64,000 bases of DNA from Streptomyces davaonensis JCM 4913 (GTDB lineage: Bacteria; Actinomycetota; Actinomycetes; Streptomycetales; Streptomycetaceae), in assembly GCF_000349325.1 (NCBI RefSeq), contig NC_020504.1:2390053-2454052 (forward strand), in the 5' to 3' direction. Every line of letters begins with the position of its first letter. The stretch's first letter is position 1. Below are positions 42,931 through 51,578 of the stretch, in pieces. The notes below the pieces were generated by a model that saw only the letters and a program-made list of their open reading frames with translations, was not told the origin of the DNA and did no database searches. The position numbers and the translations under genes are program-made.

Positions 42931-43413
42931 ATGGGCGTGTGGGATCTCCTGCTGGTCGGCATGGTCATCCTGTTCGGCCTGTGCGGAGTGCTCGTGCCGG
43001 GTGTGCCGGGGTCGTGGCTGGTGTGGGCGGCGGTCATGTGGTGGGCGCTGAAGGATCCGCGGCCGGAGGCGTGGGTCCTGCTGTGCGCGGCGACCGTCGC
43101 GCTGTTCCTCTCCCAGGTGGTCCGCTGGGCCCTGCCGCCCAGGCGGCTGCGCGAGAGCGGCGCCACCCGCCGGATGGCCGTGTACGCGGGGGCGGGCGCC
43201 TTCCTCGGCTTCTTCCTGATCCCCGTGCTCGGCGCGATCCCCGGCTTCCTGGGCGGCATCTACCTGGAGGAACGCCTGCGCCTCGGCCGCCACGCGGAGG
43301 CGAGGGCCGCCCTGCGCACGGCGATGCGCTCGGGCGGCTGGAGCGTGCTGGCGGAGCTGTTCACCTGTCTGCTGATCACGGGGGCGTGGCTGGGTGTGGT
43401 GCTCTGGGGGTGA
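42931..43413 (+). CDS. DUF456 membrane protein
   Basis: 160 residues with three or four membrane helices: LLLVGMVILFGLCGVLVPGV, SWLVWAAVMWWAL, WVLLCAATVALFLSQVV, YAGAGAFLGFFLIPVLGAIP, plus a final helix LAELFTCLLITGAWLGVVLW. The Gly/Pro-rich GVLVPGVPGSW and GAIPGFLGGIYLEE match DUF456. Function unknown. It follows the regulator by 36 bases on the same strand and may share its transcript. Confidence 0.88.
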   Translation: MGVWDLLLVGMVILFGLCGVLVPGVPGSWLVWAAVMWWALKDPRPEAWVLLCAATVALFLSQVVRWALPPRRLRESGATRRMAVYAGAGAFLGFFLIPVLGAIPGFLGGIYLEERLRLGRHAEARAALRTAMRSGGWSVLAELFTCLLITGAWLGVVLWG

Positions 43414-43480
43414 CGTAGGGCCACGGGACCAGGGCTCCGGTCCGATGTGCGGGGTGGGGCGGCCGTGTTTGGGTGGCCGT

Positions 43481-43849
43481 ATGACCGAATTCAGCGAGGC
43501 CGAGCGGGCCTATCTCGCATCGCAGCGGCTGGGGCGTCTGGCCACCGTCGACCCGCACGGCCAGCCGCAGGCGAACCCGGTCGGGTTCTTCCCGCAGGAC
43601 GACGGAACGATCCTGGTCGGCGGCCTGGCGATGGGCCGCACCAAGAAGTGGCGCAACCTACAGAAGAACCCGAAGGTCGGCCTGGTCGTCGACGATGTCG
43701 TCAGCCTGCGGCCCTGGAAGGTGCGCGGTGTCGACATCCGCGGCGAGGCGGAGCTGCTCATCGGCCCGCACGAGTTGGGCCCGCACTTCAGCGAGGAGGT
43801 GATCCGCATCCATCCGCGGCGGATCCACAGCTGGGGCCTCGACGACTAG
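43481..43849 (+). CDS. PPOX-class F420-dependent oxidoreductase family protein
   Basis: 122 residues, a split-barrel flavin/F420-binding fold. Seen: FSEAERAYLASQRLGRLATV N-terminus typical of F420-type PPOX proteins, PQANPVGFFPQDDGTILVGG, KKWRNLQKNPKVGLVVDD with the cofactor-phosphate Lys/Arg, and VDIRGEAELL. Substrate unknown. The ATG has only a weak upstream site. Its stop lies within the CTAG shared with the convergent ogt gene. Confidence 0.85.
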   Translation: MTEFSEAERAYLASQRLGRLATVDPHGQPQANPVGFFPQDDGTILVGGLAMGRTKKWRNLQKNPKVGLVVDDVVSLRPWKVRGVDIRGEAELLIGPHELGPHFSEEVIRIHPRRIHSWGLDD

Positions 43850-44331
43850 ATCGCGTGTTCTAGCGTGAGCAGGGCCGTCTTCCGCTCCAGGCCGCCCGCG
43901 TACCCGGTCAGGGAGCCGTCCGCGCCGATCACCCGGTGGCAGGGGCGGACGATCAGCAGCGGGTTGGCGCCGATCGCGCCGCCGACGGCCCGGACGGCGG
44001 CGCGGGAGGCGCCGATCCGCGCGGCGATCTCGCCGTAGGTGGTGGTGGCGCCGTAGGGCACGGTGTCGAGCGCGGCCCACACCTTCCGGCGGAAGTCGGT
44101 GCCCTCGGCGCGCAGCGGTAGCCGGAACTCCTTCAGCTCCCCCGCGAAGTAGGCGGCGAGCTGCTCCTCGGCGTCCCGGAAGGCGCCCGGGTCGTGCAGC
44201 CAGCCCTCCTGGACCGTGCGGCCGCCCTTCTGGTCCGGCACGGACAGCGAGGTCAGCGCGCCGGTCTCCGGGTCGGCGGTGAGCAGGAGCGGGCCGACGG
44301 GGCTGTCGAGGCGCGTCCATTGCGTGGTCAT
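43846..44331 (-). CDS. ogt: Methylated-DNA-protein-cysteine methyltransferase
   Basis: Suicide repair enzyme that takes alkyl groups from O6-methylguanine onto a Cys. 161 residues. Seen: N-terminal DSPVGPLLLTADPETGALTS, recognition helix region YGEIAARIGASRAAVRAVGG, active site PCHRVIGADGSLTGYAGG, and Arg finger RAAVRAVG. ATG starts five bases after the stop of the Ada-AlkA gene, so both are co-transcribed. The Ada part would activate this operon when methylated, as in the adaptive response. Confidence 0.95.
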   Translation of the reverse strand: MTTQWTRLDSPVGPLLLTADPETGALTSLSVPDQKGGRTVQEGWLHDPGAFRDAEEQLAAYFAGELKEFRLPLRAEGTDFRRKVWAALDTVPYGATTTYGEIAARIGASRAAVRAVGGAIGANPLLIVRPCHRVIGADGSLTGYAGGLERKTALLTLEHAI

Positions 44332-44336
44332 GACGG

Positions 44337-45719
44337 TTACTCCAACTCCCCTGCTGCGCACAGGTGTTGTACGGCGTACGAGCGCCAGGGGCGCCAGCTG
44401 TCGGGGACGTCGACCCCGGGCGGGGCGACGTCCGGGTCGCCGAGGGCGCGGGTGCGCACGACGGCGACGGTACGGGGGTCGAGGCCGGGCAGGGCGAGCA
44501 GTGCCGCCTCGGTGTCGTCCCGGTCGGCACCCGCGTCCAGGCGTACGGCGCCGTCGGCGAGGGCGGCGGTGAGCGCGCCCAGGGTGCCGTGCGGCTCGGC
44601 CTCGGCGAGGACGGCGGGTTCCGGGAAGAGGTGGGTGAGGTTGCCGCAGGGCGCGTCCAGCGCCTTCCCGTAGGCCCGCACCAGCCGCTCGGCACCGGCC
44701 GGCCCTACCAGCGCCCGTACGGCGAGTTCCTCGGGGTCGGCGGCGCCGGGTGAGCGGAGTCCGGGGCGGGCGGCGACCAGCGGGGCGAGCCGGGCGTCGG
44801 CGCCGAGCCGCTCGTCGATGGCGTAGGGGTCGGCGTCCAGGTCGAACAGGCGGCGCAGGCGCTGGACGGCGGTGGTGAGGTCGCGGGGGTCGGTGAGGTG
44901 GAGGTGGGCGTCGAGCCAGCCGCCGGGGTGGGTGCCGTGGCCGGTGCCCCCGGGGCGTTCGTCCAGGGCGACGATGCCGGTGCCGTGCGGCAGGCGCAGG
45001 GTGCGGCGGTAGGTGCGGCGGCCCGGGGTGCCGCTGACGTCCTCCACGCCGGGTACCGCTTCGGCCTGGAGCAGGTCGAAGACGGCGCCGGAGCGGTAGG
45101 GGCCGCGGTGGGCGAGCCGCAGCGGGATGCCGGCGGTCGGGGTGGCGGGTCGGCGGGAGGCTCGGGCGGCGGTCCGGCGCAGCTCGCTGGGGGTGCGGGC
45201 GTAGACGGTCCGGATGGTGTCGTTGAACTGTCTGACGCTGGCGAATCCGGCGGCGAACGCGATCTCGGTGATCGGCAGGTCGGTGGTCTGGAGCAGGACG
45301 CGCGCGGTGTGGGCGCGCTGGGCGCGGGCCAGCGCGACGGGTCCGGCGCCCAGCTCGCCGGTCAGCTGGCGCTGTACCTGGCGGGGGCTGTAGCCGAGCC
45401 GTCCGGCGAGACCGGCCACGCCCTCGCGGTCGACGACGCCGTCGCCGATCAGCCGCATGGCCCGGCCCACGACGTCCGCGCGGACGTTCCACTCGGCCGA
45501 GCCGGGCGCGGCGTCCGGGCGACACCGCCGGCAGGCCCGGAAACCCGAGCCCTGCGCGGCGGCGGCGGTCGCGAAGAAGCGGACGTTACGGCGCTTGGGG
45601 GTGACGGCGGGGCAGCTCGGGCGGCAGTAGATGCCGGTGGTCTCGACGGCGAAGAAGAACTCGCCGTCGAACCGCGCATCCCGGCTGCGCACCGCCTCGT
45701 ACCTGGTGTCTTCGTCCAT
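44337..45719 (-). CDS. Ada regulator fused to AlkA-type 3-methyladenine glycosylase
   Basis: Bifunctional alkylation sensor and glycosylase, 460 residues. Residues about 5-75: Ada zinc domain, TTGIYCRPSC and FRACRRCRPD giving four Cys; the first Cys is the methyl acceptor. Residues about 90-170: AraC-type HTH (VAGLAGRLGYSPRQVQRQL, ITEIAFAAGFASVRQFND). Residues about 190-300: AlkA N-terminal beta domain. Then HhH-GPD glycosylase with LLALPGLDPRTVAVVR and the DPDVAPPGVD segment. After that Asp the family usually has some 20-25 further residues before WRPWRSYA; here WRPWRSYAVQHL follows almost at once, so the active-site surround is shortened. ATG chosen at MDEDTRYEAV; ribosome site weak. Confidence 0.92.
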   Translation of the reverse strand: MDEDTRYEAVRSRDARFDGEFFFAVETTGIYCRPSCPAVTPKRRNVRFFATAAAAQGSGFRACRRCRPDAAPGSAEWNVRADVVGRAMRLIGDGVVDREGVAGLAGRLGYSPRQVQRQLTGELGAGPVALARAQRAHTARVLLQTTDLPITEIAFAAGFASVRQFNDTIRTVYARTPSELRRTAARASRRPATPTAGIPLRLAHRGPYRSGAVFDLLQAEAVPGVEDVSGTPGRRTYRRTLRLPHGTGIVALDERPGGTGHGTHPGGWLDAHLHLTDPRDLTTAVQRLRRLFDLDADPYAIDERLGADARLAPLVAARPGLRSPGAADPEELAVRALVGPAGAERLVRAYGKALDAPCGNLTHLFPEPAVLAEAEPHGTLGALTAALADGAVRLDAGADRDDTEAALLALPGLDPRTVAVVRTRALGDPDVAPPGVDVPDSWRPWRSYAVQHLCAAGELE

Positions 45720-45789
45720 CACGCGTTCCAGTCTCGGCGATGACCGGGACCGGCGCTGGCGGGATTCGGACACCACGGTGCCGTCGGCC

Positions 45790-46881
45790 TCACAGCCGCC
45801 CGTTGCGCTTCACCTCCATGGCCGCCCGGCCCTCCGCGTGCTTGCGCTTCCAGTCCCGGCGGATCTCGGCGCGCAGCCGGGCGTCCGTCTTGGCGACGAT
45901 GCGCTGGTTCTCGCGGATCAGCTTGCGATAGCTGTCGAGCCGTCGCTCGGGCAGCTCACCGGAGTCGATGGCGGCGAGGACCGCGCACCCCGGCTCGCTC
46001 TCGTGGGCGCAGTCGTGGAACCGGCACTGCCCGGCCAGCTCCTCGATCTCGGCGAAGACCTGCCCGACCCCGGACTCGGCGTCCCACAGCCCGACGCCGC
46101 GCAGCCCCGGGGTGTCGATCAGCACCCCGCCGCCCGGCAGCGCCAGCAGGTTCCGCGTGGTCGTGGTGTGCCGTCCCTTGCCGTCGACGTCCCGGGTGGC
46201 CTGGACGTCCATGACGTCCGCCCCGAGCAGCGCGTTCGCCAGCGTCGACTTGCCCGCGCCGGACTGCCCGAGCAGCACGGACGTACCGCCGCCGACGACG
46301 GCGGTGAGAACGTCGAGCCCCTCGTCGAGATGGGCGCTGACGGTCAGCACCGGCACCCCGGGCGCGGTCGTCTCGACGTCCTCGACGAGATGGGAGAGCG
46401 TCACGGCGTCCGGCACGAGGTCCGCCTTGGTCAGCACGACCACGGGCTGCGCGCCCGATTCCCAGGCCAGCGCGAGGAACCGTTCGATGCGCCCGAGGTC
46501 CAGCTCGACGGCGAGCGACACCGCGACGACGGCGTGATCGACGTTGGCCGCGAGGATCTGCCCCTCGGACCGCTGGGAGGAGGTGGAGCGCACGAAGGCG
46601 GTACGGCGCGGCAGATACGTCCGTACGTAGCGCGGGTTGCCCCCGGGTTCGACGGCGACCCAGTCGCCGGTGCACACGACCCGCATCGGATCGTGCGGCG
46701 TGACGAAGGCGGTGTCGGCGCGCAGGACTCCGTCGGCGGTGATGACGTCGCACTGCCCGCGGTCGACCCGGACGACCCGTCCGGGCAGCAGCCCTTCGGT
46801 GTCGTACGGGGTGAACGCGTCGGCCCAGTCGGCGTCCCAGCCGTAGGGAGCCAACGCGGAGAAAACAGAGGTGGAAGTCAA
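45790..46881 (-). CDS. rsgA: Ribosome small-subunit-dependent GTPase A
   Basis: Late 30S ribosome assembly GTPase, 363 residues. OB-fold N-terminus (GRVVRVDRGQCDVITADGVL), then a circularly permuted GTPase: TKAD (G4), SAHLDEGLDVL (G5), GQSGAGKSTLANALLG (G1), DTPGLRGVG (G3), then a zinc knuckle with CRFHDCAHESEPGC and Glu-rich C-terminal helix. Start is TTG at 46881 with AAGGG eight bases upstream; no ATG or GTG nearby is in frame. It is preceded by a short leader ORF ending 44 bases before it. In mRNA the AAGGG can pair with CCCTT just upstream, which would hide the ribosome site. Confidence 0.95.
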   Translation of the reverse strand: MTSTSVFSALAPYGWDADWADAFTPYDTEGLLPGRVVRVDRGQCDVITADGVLRADTAFVTPHDPMRVVCTGDWVAVEPGGNPRYVRTYLPRRTAFVRSTSSQRSEGQILAANVDHAVVAVSLAVELDLGRIERFLALAWESGAQPVVVLTKADLVPDAVTLSHLVEDVETTAPGVPVLTVSAHLDEGLDVLTAVVGGGTSVLLGQSGAGKSTLANALLGADVMDVQATRDVDGKGRHTTTTRNLLALPGGGVLIDTPGLRGVGLWDAESGVGQVFAEIEELAGQCRFHDCAHESEPGCAVLAAIDSGELPERRLDSYRKLIRENQRIVAKTDARLRAEIRRDWKRKHAEGRAAMEVKRNGRL

Positions 46882-46889
46882 CGAGGTGA

Positions 46890-46902
46890 CCCTTCACAAG
46901 GG
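46890..46902 (-). promoter_or_regulatory. Hairpin sequestering the rsgA ribosome site
   Basis: In the mRNA CCCTT-GTG-AAGGG forms a 5-bp stem; the 3' arm is the only ribosome site of rsgA. Ribosomes translating or leaving the leader ORF just upstream could open it. Small and needs experimental support. Confidence 0.35.
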
Positions 46903-46925
46903 CGGGCCCCGGCGGCGGGTGTGGT

Positions 46926-46997
46926 TCAGCCGGTGGCCACGGAGGTGGACTTGATGGATTCCTGGATGCGGGCAGCGCCCATCGCAATGACAGCCAT
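46926..46997 (-). CDS. 23-residue leader peptide ORF upstream of rsgA
   Basis: ATG at 46997 opens a 23-codon frame, MAVIAMGAARIQESIKSTSV followed by ATG (Ala-Thr-Gly) and TGA. It has the best ribosome site in the neighbourhood: GAGGAGGTG seven bases upstream. A good promoter lies about 55 bases further up, and rsgA starts 44 bases after its stop, behind a small hairpin that covers the rsgA ribosome site. I infer a translated small protein or a leader peptide controlling rsgA. There is no similarity I recognise and no run of rare or single-amino-acid codons. Confidence 0.62.
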   Translation of the reverse strand: MAVIAMGAARIQESIKSTSVATG

Positions 46998-47053
46998 CGG
47001 TCGACACCTCCTCGTTCGCGCTCGTCCTTCTCGCATCGGTGTGATGCGCCGCC

Positions 47054-47084
47054 ACTGTAGCCCGGCCGTGCGGCGGCGCGTCAA
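47054..47084 (-). promoter_or_regulatory. Housekeeping-type promoter for leader ORF and rsgA
   Basis: On the minus strand TTGACG (47084-47079) and TACAGT (47059-47054) with a 19-base spacer match the vegetative sigma consensus. It lies between the stop of the CBM2 protein gene and the leader ORF, so rsgA has its own promoter. Confidence 0.65.
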
Positions 47085-47098
47085 CGCATTTTCCCGGC

Positions 47099-48583
47099 TC
47101 AGGCCGTGCCGCACTCCCGGCCGTTCAACTCGAAGGAGTGCGCCGGGGAGTTCTTGCCCTGCCAGGAGGCGATGAAGCCGAAGCTCAGGGTGCCGTCGGC
47201 GGGGACCGTCTTGTTGTAGTCCGCGGCGGTCGCGGTGACCCGGGAGCCGTTCTGGCCGAAGCTCGCGTCCCACATCTGGCCGACGTGCTGGCCGTCGCGG
47301 AAGGACCAGGCCACGCGCCAGGTGTCCAGAGGCCGTTCGGTGGTGACGGTGACGGTGGCCTGGAAACCGTCGGGCCACTGGTTGACCAGGTCGTAGCTGA
47401 CCCGGCAGTCGGGCGGGGCGCTCGTCTCGGGGTGCGCGCCCGCCGTGGTGGTGGAGGTGCCCTGGGGTTCGGGGTCGGGGTCCTCGCTCGCCGGGGCGGA
47501 CCTGGTGGCGTCGGCGGAGGGCGACGGGGAGTCACTCGCCCCGGTCTCCGTGTCCTCCGCGGAGGGCTCGAAGGACGCGCCGGGGTTGTCGGCCACCGGC
47601 TGGCGGTCCCCGGGGTCCCCGGCCGCGTCGCTCCCGGGTCCGGAGCCCGAGCCGCCGAACGGCATCATCGACACCGCGAGGGCGAGAGCGGACACCAGGA
47701 CGGCCGCGACCAGCAGCCCGCCGCGCACCGCCTTCGCCTTCTGCGCGGCGGGATCGGCGGCGTCCAGGGCCGGGGTGTCGGGGCGTCCGGCGCCGAGGCG
47801 GACCTCGGCGGCCCGGCGGCGGCGCTCCAGGTAGGCGAGGCCGCCCCAGCCGATGACCCCGCCGGCCAGGGCGGCGGGCAGTCCGAGGCCGTGCAGCCGC
47901 AGACAGGCGGCGGCCTCGGAGCAGTCCACGCAGGTGGCGAGGTGGCGGGAGAGGTCGTCCGGGGTCTCGGCGATGGGTGAGCGGGTCACCGCGTCGAGCA
48001 GCCGGACGTAGCCCCGGCACTGCGGGTCCTTCGGCGCGTCCAGGTGGTTGCGGTGGCAGCGGTCCCGGAACAGGCCGCGCACCTGGGCGAGTTCGTCGGA
48101 GAGGGTGGCGGGGTCGAGGCCGAGGCGGCGGGCCACCACGGACAGCGGCAGGGCCTCCACCTCGGCCAGCCACAGCAGTTCGGCGTCCGGCTGCTGCATG
48201 TCGCGCAGACCGCGCAGGGCGAGCGGGCGGCCCTGCGGGGGTCCGGTGTAGCGGGCGGCCTTGGTGGAGTTGAGCCACAGCCGGAGTTCGGGGTCGAGCC
48301 GGTTGCCCCGTCCCGAGACCTCCCAGTCGGCCGCCGTGGTGCGTACGGCGGTCAGCAGCAGCGGTATCCGGGGCAGTCGGGGTGAGCGGCGGCCGGCGTA
48401 GCGGGTGCCGTGCGACTCGGCGGCGCGGACCTCGCGCATACCGGCCGAGAACGCCTCCGCGGCCAGTTCGTTGGCCGCGGTGGAGCCGGCCGTGCACAGG
48501 TCGGCGTACGAGAGCACGGCGTCCCAGCACTCGGAGAACAGCGCGGCCTCGGTGGCGTCCTGGGGGGTCGGCAGGTCGGGCAT
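47099..48583 (-). CDS. Sigma-like / zinc anti-sigma-like membrane protein with CBM2 domain
   Basis: 494 residues with an unusual domain string. 1-180: region resembling an ECF sigma factor, with a region-4-like HTH at about 135-175 (LLWLAEVEALPLSVVARRLG, DPATLSDELAQVRGLF). 213-221: HLATCVDC, the His-x3-Cys-x2-Cys zinc motif of anti-sigma factors. Hydrophobic segments at 232-251 and 289-307; the second is a clear membrane helix. 310-390: Ser/Pro/Asp/Thr linker. 393-494: family 2 cellulose-binding module with flanking C393 and C491 and Trp residues W403, W422, W426, W438, W474. ATG has AGGAG four bases upstream. I infer a one-chain transducer that senses polysaccharide outside. Two membrane spans would place the CBM inside, so 232-251 probably does not span. 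Confidence 0.82.
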   Translation of the reverse strand: MPDLPTPQDATEAALFSECWDAVLSYADLCTAGSTAANELAAEAFSAGMREVRAAESHGTRYAGRRSPRLPRIPLLLTAVRTTAADWEVSGRGNRLDPELRLWLNSTKAARYTGPPQGRPLALRGLRDMQQPDAELLWLAEVEALPLSVVARRLGLDPATLSDELAQVRGLFRDRCHRNHLDAPKDPQCRGYVRLLDAVTRSPIAETPDDLSRHLATCVDCSEAAACLRLHGLGLPAALAGGVIGWGGLAYLERRRRAAEVRLGAGRPDTPALDAADPAAQKAKAVRGGLLVAAVLVSALALAVSMMPFGGSGSGPGSDAAGDPGDRQPVADNPGASFEPSAEDTETGASDSPSPSADATRSAPASEDPDPEPQGTSTTTAGAHPETSAPPDCRVSYDLVNQWPDGFQATVTVTTERPLDTWRVAWSFRDGQHVGQMWDASFGQNGSRVTATAADYNKTVPADGTLSFGFIASWQGKNSPAHSFELNGRECGTA

Positions 48584-48778
48584 AGGTCTCCTGCATCCAC
48601 GAGCGAGGTCAACTCGCCATATTGGCAATGGAGTTGGGGGGAACCTCGCGGCAGAGCACGACCCTTTCACGTATTCGACACAACTGACAAGCGCGCTATT
48701 CAAATGTCACGGGCGCCCGGCCGAGCCCTCCACTCCAAGGAGTTGTACGGATCCCGGGCGCCCCCTGCTCAACTCTCG

Positions 48779-50098
48779 TCACACGGGGGTCGGCTCTGCG
48801 GCGGGCAGACTATCCATGAAGGAGCTGACCGAGAAGACCGCGCGACCGGGTCCGGGCGGGCCGTAGCCGGGAGGCGAGGAGAGCCCGAACTCCTCCATGG
48901 TCTGGCGATAGGCCTGGAGCAGCCGGATGTGGTACTCCAGCGGGGCGCCCTGCGGGTTGGCCTTGCCGAGCGGCGTCGTCGGCTCCGGGCACCAGGTGGT
49001 GAAGCGGGGCGTGATGCCCTGGGACATGAAGAACCGAAGGCCCTCGGTGGTCGAGGCGATCGCCTCGTCGACGGTCTTGAACCCGAAGGGCTCGGCCATC
49101 TCCACGCCCGCCACGAAGTTGGGGATCACATTGCGCGCGCCGAAGATCTCCGCCGAGTCCAGGATCCGCCGGTGCCACTCGTCCCGCCCGACGTACCGCT
49201 CCTTGCCCGGGCAGTACATCTTGAACAGGTACTCGTCCCACACCTCGTAGTTGGGGTGGTAGATCTGCACGCCGTAGTCCTTGAACCGCTGGACATCGTC
49301 ACGCGGCAGCGCCTGGGCGACGACCTTGCCGATCCACCGCCCCGGGAACCGCTCCTCGATGGCCTTGGCGTACCGCCCGTAGAAGTCGGCCTCGTCGCGA
49401 CCGCCCACCTGCGACGTGATCGCGCCGCCGGTCAGCGTGTACGCGGTGGACGCCTTGGCGGTGTCGTACCGGTCGATGATCTCCAGCGCCTCCAGCACCT
49501 CCTCCACGTCCTTGACCCCGGTGTACGGCCGCCCGGCCGCCTTGTGCTGGCGCCAGTTGTGGTTGATGTCGCAGTACTGGCACTCCTCCTTGGCGCCGAA
49601 GTACTGGCAGACCCGGAAGACGGTGAGGTAGATCAGATAGCCCCACTGGATGGTCGGGGCGACCTCCATCACGGACTTCCCGTTGGAGAGCTTGTGCCGG
49701 TAGTACTCCGGCATCGGCGGCACCCCGACGTCCGAGATCCGCTTGCCGTCGAGGTACAGCCCGAGCATGCCGTCCCCGTCGGCGGCGACGCGATACGGCG
49801 ACGACGGATTGACCCGCACGGACACCACGGTCCGCCGCAGGTCGTACGGGCCGCCGGTGAGGATGATCTCCTCGGGCGGCCTTCTGAGGGCGGCCTCGCC
49901 CAGCTCGGGCAGGGTGCCGTGGTCGAAGGAGAAGATGAAGTACGACTTCGGCTTGACCTCGCCGGACTCGTTGTCGCTCAGCGCGGACGCGTCGAAGGCG
50001 ACACCGCCGCGGAGCAGGTCCTCCTTGAAGACGGCCTCCCGCGGCACATGCGGAAACCGCTCCATCAGATCCTCGACCAGCGCGGTACGGCTGCCCAT
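48779..50098 (-). CDS. Radical SAM enzyme with CX8CX2C cluster motif
   Basis: 439 residues. C164, C173 and C176 in VCQYFGAKEECQYCDIN give Cys-x8-Cys-x2-Cys instead of the usual Cys-x3-Cys-x2-Cys, within the right fold context: YLIYLTVFRVC before it and TGGAITSQ (GGxP-like SAM contact) after. Later parts AQALPRDDVQRFKDYGVQIY, FGARNVIPNFVAGVEMAEPF and GITPRFTTWCPEPTTPLGK look like the barrel of the nitrogenase/BioB-like rSAM branch. The N-terminal 140 residues are a separate unknown domain. No substrate can be given; no peptide or carrier gene is adjacent. Divergent from aldO across 138 bases. Confidence 0.85.
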   Translation of the reverse strand: MGSRTALVEDLMERFPHVPREAVFKEDLLRGGVAFDASALSDNESGEVKPKSYFIFSFDHGTLPELGEAALRRPPEEIILTGGPYDLRRTVVSVRVNPSSPYRVAADGDGMLGLYLDGKRISDVGVPPMPEYYRHKLSNGKSVMEVAPTIQWGYLIYLTVFRVCQYFGAKEECQYCDINHNWRQHKAAGRPYTGVKDVEEVLEALEIIDRYDTAKASTAYTLTGGAITSQVGGRDEADFYGRYAKAIEERFPGRWIGKVVAQALPRDDVQRFKDYGVQIYHPNYEVWDEYLFKMYCPGKERYVGRDEWHRRILDSAEIFGARNVIPNFVAGVEMAEPFGFKTVDEAIASTTEGLRFFMSQGITPRFTTWCPEPTTPLGKANPQGAPLEYHIRLLQAYRQTMEEFGLSSPPGYGPPGPGRAVFSVSSFMDSLPAAEPTPV

Positions 50099-50197
50099 CC
50101 CGTGTCTCCTCCCGGCTCAGGCGTTCGACTCCTCACGGTATGCCCCCGCGTGCCCGTCCGGCGTACCGGGTCCCCTCGTGCCGCCCGGCGGGAATGA

Positions 50198-51487
<1,290 letters not shown>

Positions 51488-51578
51488 CCCCTTGTCGAAA
51501 GTCCCCCGCAGGCCATAGCCTTGCGCCGCGCCGGTGCTGATGTCGACCCGGCCCGCGAGAAGGGACGGACGGCACCTC

